DNA of 8,863 nt, taken from JANPCX01 sp031431125. Lineage in GTDB: Bacteria; Pseudomonadota; Gammaproteobacteria; Burkholderiales; Burkholderiaceae_C. Below the pieces are notes generated by a model. That model searched no databases. It was given only the letters and a program-made list of their open reading frames with translations, and was not told the DNA's origin. The DNA is taken from NCBI GenBank assembly GCA_031431125.1, contig JANPCX010000044.1, positions 1-8,863 on the forward strand, given 5' to 3'. Shown here one piece after another: positions 1-5,830 of the stretch; positions within the stretch are counted from its first letter, which is position 1; each line of letters starts with the position of its first letter. The position numbers and the translations under genes were made by a program.

Positions 1-36
1 CCGCCTTACCTTGCCCATCATTTCCATGGTGATCAC
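1..36 (-). CDS. istA: IS21-family transposase IstA, N-terminal fragment (runs off window)
   Basis: Twelve codons read from a GTG at 36-34 to the window edge without a stop, giving VITMEMMGKVRR. This resembles the N-terminus I know from one group of IS21-family IstA transposases, where a helix-turn-helix region follows directly. IstA is the DDE transposase of the two-gene istA/istB system. An AGGAG sequence (minus strand, 48-44) lies 7 bases before the GTG and supports that start over the ATG at 27, which would be 16 bases away. The context also fits: it sits just inside what looks like an IS21 terminus. Only 12 residues are visible, so the family call leans on the terminal sequence and is an inference. 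Confidence 0.55.
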   Translation of the reverse strand, partial: MITMEMMGKVRR

Positions 37-48
37 CTTTTTGCTCCT

Positions 49-63
49 GCCTAAAACTTAGGC
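49..63 (-). repeat. Small hairpin just upstream of the istA ribosome-binding site
   Basis: A perfect 6-bp inverted repeat with a 3-base loop (GCCTAA-GTT-TTAGGC on the minus strand) ends directly before the AGGAG that precedes the istA GTG. The position, between the IS terminus and the Shine-Dalgarno sequence, would allow it to affect transcription entering from outside or translation initiation. The function is inferred; only the symmetry is seen. Confidence 0.4.
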
Positions 64-135
64 AACAGCGGCTATACACCCTGGTCACTTTTAAACTGAA
101 ATACCTGCGCTTTGGTGAGCAGTTTTCGGCTGGCG

Positions 136-354
136 TCAACAGCTGCGAACCTTTTGGCTGAACTCGACCACCGTCATCGGCTTGGTTTTGGCCAACATCT
201 CGTCACGCCACGCAATCGCCGCTTGGCGGGCTTGCATGGAGCCCCCGTACATGGGTTCGTAAAACCGCTTGGAGTACATGGTTCCGTTGCGGCTGAAGTT
301 CACCACCCAGCACCAGGTACCGGAGGTGGCCTGGAGGTGTTTGAGAGCGTACAT
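136..354 (-). pseudogene. AP2-like DNA-binding domain protein, truncated by the IS insertion
   Basis: The surviving 72-residue frame has the AP2-like signature of small betaproteobacterial proteins of this kind: WCWVVNF, then a basic RNGTMYSKRF strand, then YGGS and the helix AAIAWRDEML, followed by PMTVVEFSQKVRS. In related proteins as I recall them, the sequence continues after RS with an NN-SGV-type linker and a second AP2-like repeat. Here the next codon is TGT and then TGA, both supplied by the IS21-like terminus at 141. The second half is therefore missing from the window. The ATG at 354 is preferred; a TTG at 360 is also in frame, with a stop just upstream. No clear Shine-Dalgarno is seen. 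The gene lies about 45 bases downstream of the pilus operon on the same strand. Its natural target is unknown. Confidence 0.6.
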
Positions 355-365
355 CGGCAACTACA

Positions 366-401
366 AGGTGGGAGGTAGGAGGCGGGCGTTTGGCCCCACC
401 T
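366..401 (-). terminator. Weak inverted repeat after the last pseudopilin gene
   Basis: AGGTGGG at 366-372 pairs with CCCACCT at 395-401, a 7-bp stem around a 22-base G+C-rich loop, directly at the stop codon of the operon's last gene. There is no T-run after it on the minus strand, so a classic intrinsic terminator is not supported. Transcription may read into the AP2-like remnant. Confidence 0.2.
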
Positions 402-898
402 CAAGGTTTCAATGGAACGTAGACGAACTCAGGTTGGCGTAACGATTCAGTGCCAGCCTGCCAAACCGGTGCCTGAACCCCCATCAACCCGCCGTCAGGT
501 GCGGTGACCCAAGCCCATTCTCGGCTGCCCGTTTGCGGGTTCACATAAATTTGCCGCAGGTGTCTGCGTACCGTTCCACTGCGCCGGTCTTCCAGCAAGT
601 CATCCACGCTTTTGGGGAAACGTTTGACACCGCCGGGCCCGCTTTCGTAATAGCTGCCAATGGCACGCACGAACTCTTGGGCGACCCACTGGCTTTGCGC
701 CTGGCGCTGACGCTGCGCCGTGGTGAACCAGACTTCAGAGGCGGCGGTCAAGCCTATGCCCAGCAATACGATGGCCAGCAGCAAACCCAAAAAAGTGAAA
801 CCGCCTTGGCTTTTGCGTTCACTTTTGCGTTCACGCTGGCGGCTGCGCTTCAACGCTTCGAGCCGGTTGTGTTTTGCGGTTGATGTGCGGTGCTGCAT
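401..898 (-). CDS. Type II secretion/type IV pilus pseudopilin lacking Glu at +5
   Basis: This 165-residue prepilin-like protein is the last gene of the operon. The class III signal is a 33-residue, strongly basic leader ending in GG, followed by mature FTFLGLLLAIVLLGIGLTA as the hydrophobic N-terminal helix. Mature position 5 is Gly, where most pilins have Glu. Downstream come FVRAIGSYYESGPGG, KRFPKSVDDLLEDRR and a WAWVTAPDGGLMGVQ stretch, a pattern I recognise from a pseudopilin family of Burkholderiales secretion loci in which Gly at +5 seems usual. The ATG at 898 is chosen because it overlaps the upstream stop as TGATG, exactly as at the previous junction; a GTG at 904 is possible. A 12-bp tandem duplication encodes part of the leader. 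The likely role is a minor or tip pseudopilin; that is inference. Confidence 0.85.
   Translation of the reverse strand: MQHRTSTAKHNRLEALKRSRQRERKSERKSQGGFTFLGLLLAIVLLGIGLTAASEVWFTTAQRQRQAQSQWVAQEFVRAIGSYYESGPGGVKRFPKSVDDLLEDRRSGTVRRHLRQIYVNPQTGSREWAWVTAPDGGLMGVQAPVWQAGTESLRQPEFVYVPLKP
810..833 (-). repeat. Perfect 12-bp tandem duplication in the prepilin leader
   Basis: The plus-strand unit CTTTTGCGTTCA occurs twice head to tail (810-821 and 822-833). It lies in frame in the last pseudopilin gene and duplicates a four-residue basic unit (the ERKS/ERKS stretch) of the cytoplasmic leader just before the prepilin peptidase site. A further partial copy follows with decay. Confidence 0.85.
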
Positions 899-1302
899 CA
901 CCACTCGCCCATGGGTTTGCCATCACGCCCCGTACCCGTTGCCCCGCTGCGCACGTCGTACACGCCTTGGGTTTGACCATCAGGGTGCGGCACGATGACC
1001 CAGGTTTTTTCTGATTCGGTCACGGGGTCGGGTGGAATGGCTCGCAGATAGCGGCTGACGGCCAGCTGCTCCAGGGTGGGCGGGTATTGACCGGTGTCAG
1101 CACGGTATTTGTCGATGGCCTCGCGCATCAGGCGCAGGTTGGTGCGCAGGGCCGCTTCCTTCGCCCCGTCCACTGAATCAAAGTAACGCGGCGCTGCAAT
1201 GGACAGCAGCAGGCCCAAGATGGCCATGACCACCAGCAGCTCCATCAGGGTGAAGCCCCTGCGTTTTTTGGCGGAGCGAATGGGTGGGGTAGGCGTCGTC
1301 AT
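898..1302 (-). CDS. GspG-like major pseudopilin (second of two)
   Basis: The 134-residue protein has a 16-residue leader ending in KKRRG and mature FTLMELLVVMAILGLLLSIAAP, with Glu at +5 (residue 21). This is the standard prepilin peptidase/N-methylation signal and assembly helix. The remainder follows the GspG plan: helix AALRTNLRLMREAIDKYRADTG, YPPTLEQL, a PPDPVT loop, and a C-terminal YDVRSGATGTGRDGKPMGEW that resembles the calcium-loop region of GspG. After maturation it would polymerise in the inner membrane into a short pilus. Its ATG shares one base with the upstream stop (TGATG), indicating coupling. A much longer in-frame reading extends upstream to 2013, but it runs antagonistically through the preceding pseudopilin and secretin genes and is not a real start. 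Confidence 0.9.
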   Translation of the reverse strand: MTTPTPPIRSAKKRRGFTLMELLVVMAILGLLLSIAAPRYFDSVDGAKEAALRTNLRLMREAIDKYRADTGQYPPTLEQLAVSRYLRAIPPDPVTESEKTWVIVPHPDGQTQGVYDVRSGATGTGRDGKPMGEW

Positions 1303-1775
1303 CACCACTGCGCGTAAGGCACGCCGTTCAGGCCCACGGCGCTGGACTTGGAATGCACGTCGAACACGTCTTGGCCAGGCTGGGGTTCGTCCGGCGGGCT
1401 CGCATAGCTTCGTGGTGCCCAGGTGTTGGCAGCAGCCTGATCGGCTGGAGCCATGGGGTCGCGGGGCAACTGCCTCAGCAGATAAATCTTGGCGGCTTGG
1501 GGCGACTGCGCATCCACGACCCCTTGGCTGAGCACCTCCAAACTCGGTGGATAACCCGAACCGCCCGCCTGCTGCGATATGCGTCCGGTGTCGACGAGTT
1601 GTTTGTATTGGTCCAAGGCGCTGCGGATTTCTCGAAGTGATCGGCGCAGGTCTTCCTCCTGGGTGCGGCGCTGAGACAACTCCATCAGCGGCAAGCCGAT
1701 GGTGGCCAGGATGGACATGATGGCCACCACCGCCAACAACTCCACCAGAGAGAATCCCTGGCGATGCGCTCTCAC
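1302..1775 (-). CDS. GspG-like pseudopilin (first of two)
   Basis: The 157-residue protein starts at a GTG (1775-1773) overlapping the secretin stop as GTGA. It has a short 7-residue leader ending RQG and mature FSLVELLAVVAIMSILATIGLP, with Glu at +5 (residue 12), the typical class III export signal. The body contains RRSLREIRSALDQYK, YPPSLEVLSQG, LLRQLPRDPM and the C-terminal DVFDVHSKSSAVGLNGVPYAQW, a GspG-type ending close to that of the next gene. Position and similarity suggest the two pseudopilins arose by duplication and are now divergent subunits of one fibre. Which of the two is the major subunit cannot be told from the sequence. Confidence 0.88.
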   Translation of the reverse strand: MRAHRQGFSLVELLAVVAIMSILATIGLPLMELSQRRTQEEDLRRSLREIRSALDQYKQLVDTGRISQQAGGSGYPPSLEVLSQGVVDAQSPQAAKIYLLRQLPRDPMAPADQAAANTWAPRSYASPPDEPQPGQDVFDVHSKSSAVGLNGVPYAQW

Positions 1776-3844
1776 CTGCTGGCTCCAACAGGTTCCGCCG
1801 TGCCACCCGGAGAACTCGGCACCAAGGGCGGTGCCACCAGTCCCGGCGCGGGCGTTGTGGGCGGCGTGGATGGCACCAGCATAGGAATTGGGATGGGGAC
1901 AGGTGGGGCCATCCCTGGCGGGATCGGCGACTGGGTTCTCTGCGGCGCCGTGGGCGGCGTGTTGGTATTGACCGCCGCAGGACGCGGCGTGCCCAACTGA
2001 ATCGGCGCCGCACCCACTGCGCTTTCGGTGCCCGCCAAAAACTCCTGCAACCCCAGGCCCGGCAGGTCCAGGTTGCGCACGATGCGTGGCGTGATCAACA
2101 AAACAATCTCGGTGCGCGTGTCGCTGTCCTGGGAGGCTCCGAACAGTTTGCTCACCAGGGGAATTTCATTCAAGCCCGGTACGCCATTGTTGGCGCGTCG
2201 CTCGTCACGCTGGATCAGCCCGGCCAGGATGTTGGTTTCACCGTCGCGCACGCGCAAGGTGGTTGAGGTGTTGCGTGTGCCCAGGCGGTAGACCAAGGTA
2301 CCGCTGGCGCGGGGAATCGACTCCAGAATGTTGGAGACTTCCAGCGCAATTTTCATCGACACCTCGTCGTCCAGCGACACCACGGGTTCGATCTCCAGTT
2401 TGAGGCCCACGTCCAGGTAGGTGACGGTTTCAAACGAACCCACATTGGCGGTGGCGGTGGTGGTGATCACGGGTACTCGCTCACCAATCAAAATTTTGGC
2501 GGGCTGTTTGTTGCGCACCCGCACCCGGGGGTTGGCCAGCAAATTGGCATTGCCTTTTTGGCTGCGCAATTGGGCGGAGACGAGCGGGTCGTTGAACTTG
2601 AGCCGCACCATGCCATCGGCAATCTTTTTGCTCTCGTCCAAACGCAGTTGGCCCGCAATGCCTTCATTGCCCACGATGCCCGCAGAGACCGAGTCGGGCC
2701 AGCGGATGCCCAGATCGACCAAGCGGTTCATGCTGACCTCCAGCACCTCCAGCTCCAACATCACCTCAGGCTCGGCCAGGTCTTGCGCGGCGATGACCTT
2801 TTCTGCCAGGCGTATGGCCTCGGCCGAGTCGCGCACCATGACCATGTTGAGCTTTTTGTCCACCACCACGTCCTTGACCTTGGCCACCGTTTTGAGCATG
2901 TTGGCCACCTCGGTGGCATCGGCATTGCTCAAGTAAAAACTGCGCACCACCATCTCGCGGTACTCGGTGGTTTTGGCGGGGGTGTTGGGGTAGATCAAGA
3001 GCGTGTCGTCGTCCAGCACGCGGCGCTCGAGTTGGTTGGTCGCCAGGATCAAACGCACGATGTCTTCTACGGGCTTGTTCGTTACCGACAGCGTGATGCG
3101 TAAATCTGGCCTCACATCGCGCTCAATCATGTAATTCAAACCTGATGCTTGCTTCAGGGCCTCAAACACTTGCAGCAAGCTGGCACCGTTGAAGCTCAAG
3201 GAGACTGGCACCTGGTAAGCCGCTTTGAGCTTGGGGTAGATGCCCAGTTCTTTGCCTGTGGTGTCGGCTTGCAAACGCATCAACTGGCGTAGGGCTTGCA
3301 GGGCGCGGCGGTGGTTGGGGTTTTCTGAGAGGACCTGGCGGGTTTTGTTGATGGCCGCGTCGAGTTGACTGTCACGCGCCAATTGAGCGGCTTGGTCTAT
3401 GGCTGCCCAATGGCGCTTGGCGATTCCCACCCTGGCGCTGCCTGCATTGGCGCGGGTGTTGGCAGCGTCCAGGCGCAGGGCTTGGGCGTAGGCCTCTAAC
3501 GCGGCGTCAAACTCGCCACGCTCCAGTGCAACCTCGGCATCACGCAGGGCGGCGTTGATGGCATTTTCTCGCTGGGTGAAGTAGCCGCGCCGGAACTCGC
3601 TGTTGTTCGGGCTTTGCTCCATGGCCGTTTTGAGTTTGGCCACACCAGGCTCGGTTTGGCCCGCAGCAATGTCGGACTGGCCTTGCCTGAAGGCTTGGTA
3701 GCCCGCGCAACCCGAGAGCACCATGGTGGCGGCGCAGGCGATTGCCAGAACTTTCAGGCGCGGCTTGAAGCGCGGTTTCAAACGCGGTTTCAAGGGCAGC
3801 GAGCCAGGGCGAGAAGCAACAGCAACAAAACGAATCGGATTCAT
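1772..3844 (-). CDS. Lipoprotein secretin of the GspD/MshL type with N-terminal TPR-like region
   Basis: The 690-residue product forms the outer-membrane channel. A basic n-region leads to the lipobox LSGC with Cys46, so the mature protein should be lipidated. Residues about 50-190 are Ala-rich helical repeats with a TPR look (for example EFDAALEAYAQALRLDAAN at 111-129). An STN-like segment follows (about 205-285, VSLSFNGASLLQVFEAL), then an N-domain (about 297-355), then the secretin barrel. The barrel carries the family motif GVPGLNEIPLVSKLFG (554-569) and ends in TEIVLLITPRIV. An approximately 80-residue proline-rich tail closes the protein. The ATG overlaps the upstream stop (ATGA) and its stop overlaps the next GTG. 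MshL of MSHA pili and GspD of type II secretion are both close in plan; the TPR-like part favours the MshL-like side. Function is confident, substrate unknown. Confidence 0.93.
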   Translation of the reverse strand: MNPIRFVAVASRPGSLPLKPRLKPRFKPRLKVLAIACAATMVLSGCAGYQAFRQGQSDIAAGQTEPGVAKLKTAMEQSPNNSEFRRGYFTQRENAINAALRDAEVALERGEFDAALEAYAQALRLDAANTRANAGSARVGIAKRHWAAIDQAAQLARDSQLDAAINKTRQVLSENPNHRRALQALRQLMRLQADTTGKELGIYPKLKAAYQVPVSLSFNGASLLQVFEALKQASGLNYMIERDVRPDLRITLSVTNKPVEDIVRLILATNQLERRVLDDDTLLIYPNTPAKTTEYREMVVRSFYLSNADATEVANMLKTVAKVKDVVVDKKLNMVMVRDSAEAIRLAEKVIAAQDLAEPEVMLELEVLEVSMNRLVDLGIRWPDSVSAGIVGNEGIAGQLRLDESKKIADGMVRLKFNDPLVSAQLRSQKGNANLLANPRVRVRNKQPAKILIGERVPVITTTATANVGSFETVTYLDVGLKLEIEPVVSLDDEVSMKIALEVSNILESIPRASGTLVYRLGTRNTSTTLRVRDGETNILAGLIQRDERRANNGVPGLNEIPLVSKLFGASQDSDTRTEIVLLITPRIVRNLDLPGLGLQEFLAGTESAVGAAPIQLGTPRPAAVNTNTPPTAPQRTQSPIPPGMAPPVPIPIPMLVPSTPPTTPAPGLVAPPLVPSSPGGTAEPVGASR
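3761..3796 (-). repeat. Three 12-bp tandem repeats in the secretin signal peptide
   Basis: Plus-strand units CGGCTTGAAGCG, CGGTTTCAAACG and CGGTTTCAAGGG lie head to tail. They encode the repeated four-residue unit KPR(L/F) in the positively charged n-region of the secretin signal peptide (residues about 19-30). The repeats remain in frame and only change the length of the charged region. Confidence 0.8.
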
Positions 3845-4536
3845 GGACTGATCACCGGAGGGTGCCGGTATTGAGGCCTGGCTGGTGGTGCAGGGGCAGG
3901 CCTGTTTGGGGCGTGTGCAGGCGGTGCATTCTGCGGGATCGCCAAACTCCAGGGCGACTGAGACGACAGTTGAAGCAGCGAGACCGTTCCATCGCTGATG
4001 GACACCACACGGTAGTCCGACATCAGCACCGTGTCTTTGCGTGCCAGCACCGTGGCCTGCGGCGTGGAAATGAACACACCCGGTGAGACCCCATCATCCC
4101 AGGTGCCGATCACTTGCAGCGGTGGCGGTGGCGGTGGCACAGTGGCCTCGGCCATGACGGGAGGTGGTGCTGCTGCTTGAACCCGTGCGACCGGTGGTGT
4201 GGGCGGTGGTGGAGTGTCAGGGACTGGCGGTGAGCGCACAGCAAACGCGTTGCCCATGCTGGCATCCACAGCCTTGCCCTGCTCCACTTGCGCACCGACA
4301 CCGACGCGGCTGGGTTCCGAATTGGATGCTGCGGTGTGGGCTGCGCTGGCAACAGCAGGAATAGCAGGAACAGCGGCCTGATCCAAATTCCCGCTGCTCA
4401 CGGTGGGCGAGACCACAGCCTCGCTCGGCAAAACAATGTCCACCGCCTTTGAAGCAGGCTGCAAAGGCGCAAACCAGCGCAACAGCAGCAACACCGCCGC
4501 TACCGCCAGCAACCAGGGCAAACGGCCTTGTTTCAT
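3841..4536 (-). CDS. PilP/GspC-like inner-membrane protein with proline-rich linker
   Basis: The 231-residue protein has one N-terminal membrane anchor (about residues 7-23, LPWLLAVAAVLLLLRWF). A long periplasmic linker follows, rich in Ala and then Pro (about 102-139, including a run of six prolines). A compact C-terminal domain (about 140-200) begins LQVIGTWDDG and continues VFISTPQATVLARKDTVL. That domain has the beta-strand plan of the GspC homology region/PilP domain, which contacts the secretin's periplasmic N-domains. A second proline-rich tail follows. Related Burkholderiales proteins, as I remember, carry odd database names of the 'secretion system X' kind; the order PilO-this-secretin is a better guide to function. 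It overlaps both neighbours by four bases (ATGA). Confidence 0.8.
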   Translation of the reverse strand: MKQGRLPWLLAVAAVLLLLRWFAPLQPASKAVDIVLPSEAVVSPTVSSGNLDQAAVPAIPAVASAAHTAASNSEPSRVGVGAQVEQGKAVDASMGNAFAVRSPPVPDTPPPPTPPVARVQAAAPPPVMAEATVPPPPPPLQVIGTWDDGVSPGVFISTPQATVLARKDTVLMSDYRVVSISDGTVSLLQLSSQSPWSLAIPQNAPPAHAPNRPAPAPPARPQYRHPPVISP

Positions 4537-5198
4537 CGTGGGGCCTCACGGCTTGGTGGCGCAGCGGGTGCTGGGGCTTGTGCTTGGGCTGCCCCACCCA
4601 ACCCCAAGGGTGCTGAATTTCCAGGCGGAAATCCATCTGCCAGCGCAAACGCCAACACCAGCTTGGCGTCCACCTCGGCCACGTCGGCATTCGGGCGGTT
4701 GATGTTGGCTTCTTGTAGCAACAGGCTGGGTGCGTCTTCTTTGAGTTGCACCAACCACAGCCGCAGCGGCTTGTAGGCCCCACGCAAGCTGCCATGCACT
4801 TCTAAACGAGCGAGGCTCTCGGCCGTGGCGGCTTTGTAGCGGTAGTCGGCGGCTAACCACACCAACTGCTGTTGGGCCGCACTGCGTTGGATCTGAGCAA
4901 TCAGCGTATGAATATCGCTTCGTGTGGGCAGCGGCTCTTCGGGGGTTGTGGTGTTGACGGTGCTTGCGGAGGACGCTCGGGCTATTGCATGGTTCTGCAC
5001 ACGGCTGGTTTGCTCCAATGCAACCAAGTGGCGTTGGGTTTGCCAGGCCAGTGCGCCCACCAGCAACGCCACCACAAGAAGCAGCAATCCAAGCAAGCCC
5101 GGCCACCCCAGGCGCTGCAAGCTGCGGTGCCATAACAACTGCCAGCGCAGGTGGCGTGCAGCGGGTGATGACGTTGGCACGGTCATTGGGCTCGTCAT
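4533..5198 (-). CDS. PilO-like inner-membrane alignment protein
   Basis: The 221-residue protein has a basic cytoplasmic N-terminus and one membrane helix (about 33-52, WPGLLGLLLLVVALLVGALAW). A short helical stretch follows, then a periplasmic ferredoxin-like domain recognisable by QQQLVWLAADYRYK (about 109-122), LARLEVHGSLRGAYKPLRLWL (about 129-149) and LLLQEANINRP. In type IV pilus systems PilO pairs with PilN, and the pair joins PilP and the secretin; GspM plays the equivalent part in type II secretion. The ATG at 5198 is chosen because it overlaps the PilN-like stop as ATGA. A longer reading of this frame, to 5972, runs out of frame through the PilN-like gene and is rejected. The Ala/Pro-rich C-terminus is probably flexible. 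Confidence 0.85.
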   Translation of the reverse strand: MTSPMTVPTSSPAARHLRWQLLWHRSLQRLGWPGLLGLLLLVVALLVGALAWQTQRHLVALEQTSRVQNHAIARASSASTVNTTTPEEPLPTRSDIHTLIAQIQRSAAQQQLVWLAADYRYKAATAESLARLEVHGSLRGAYKPLRLWLVQLKEDAPSLLLQEANINRPNADVAEVDAKLVLAFALADGFPPGNSAPLGLGGAAQAQAPAPAAPPSREAPR

Positions 5199-5830
5199 GG
5201 CGTGGCGCGCATCGAATTGGCCGAATTGATGGGCGGCACGACCGCCGCCTGGGCCGCTGCAGATGTTGCACGGGCAGCCAAACGCAATGGCACCGTCACC
5301 ACAAAACGCTGCACCGTCTCGTTGGTGCTGGCATCCTGGGCCTGTTGCTGAGAACTGAGTTGGGCCGCGCCAAACTGCGGTGTGGCGGCCAAGTCCAGCC
5401 TGCGCTGCAGCTTGTCCACAAACACAAGGGCTTCGTTCCAGCCGGGTGCTTGGGCTTCCAATTTGAGCTGGCCGGGGTTGCCGTCCGAGCCACCCTGCCA
5501 GGTTAAACCCAGCAGGTAAACCGGGTGCGCCGCAGCGGCGTCCACGGCTTGCAAAGCCTCTTGCCAGGGCAAGGCCCGCTGCGTTTGCCACTGCGCCCAG
5601 CGCCTGGCCTCGGCAGGCGGTAAAGCGGCACGCGCACGCGCGGCGACTTGTTGGCGCTGGGTGTCGCGTTCTGTTTGAGTCAGTTGGCGTTGCAGGGCGG
5701 CGGCCTGCTCGCTCCAGTGTTGCTTCAAGCCCCAAGCACTCGCCAGCAGCGCCGCCCCCATCAACAAACAGCACCAGCCCAACAAAGGCGGGCCGGTTTT
5801 TTTGGAGAAGTCGATGCGGCGGGCTGTCAT
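5195..5830 (-). CDS. PilN-like inner-membrane alignment protein
   Basis: The 211-residue protein begins MTARRIDFSKK, a short cytoplasmic tail like that with which PilN docks on PilM. One membrane helix follows (about 14-34, PPLLGWCCLLMGAALLASAWG), then a Gln/Ala/Arg-rich coiled coil (about 36-75). A periplasmic domain includes LLGLTWQGG, GQLKLEAQAPGWNEALVFVDKLQRR and RFVVTVPLRL. This is the PilN/GspL-C plan. The ATG at 5830 is preferred to an upstream in-frame ATG at 5893 because it overlaps the PilM-like stop as ATGA and gives the normal short N-terminal tail. It probably forms a heterodimer with the PilO-like product encoded next. Confidence 0.85.
   Translation of the reverse strand: MTARRIDFSKKTGPPLLGWCCLLMGAALLASAWGLKQHWSEQAAALQRQLTQTERDTQRQQVAARARAALPPAEARRWAQWQTQRALPWQEALQAVDAAAAHPVYLLGLTWQGGSDGNPGQLKLEAQAPGWNEALVFVDKLQRRLDLAATPQFGAAQLSSQQQAQDASTNETVQRFVVTVPLRLAARATSAAAQAAVVPPINSANSMRATP

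Larger units (their letters stand above)
1..141 (-). mobile_element. Left end of an IS21-family insertion sequence
   Basis: Read on the minus strand, the putative element begins at 141 with TGTTGACGCCAGCCG, matching the TGT start typical of IS21 termini. Two imperfect internal repeats follow, AAAACTGCTCACC and AAAAGTGACCAGG; IS21-family ends usually carry such repeated transposase-binding sites. The istA start follows at 36. The preceding AP2-like reading frame is lost exactly at this TGT, as expected for an insertion. The other end of the element and any target duplication lie outside the window. Confidence 0.6.

Noticed and set aside
898..2013. A 371-residue open frame on the minus strand
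   Set aside because: Only its last 134 residues are the GspG-like pseudopilin. The upstream part runs out of frame through the first pseudopilin and the secretin tail, is Arg/Pro/His-rich and has no recognisable domain.
2558..3103. A 181-residue plus-strand frame rich in His and Val opposite the secretin gene
   Set aside because: It is the antisense shadow of conserved secretin codons and has no start context or domain.
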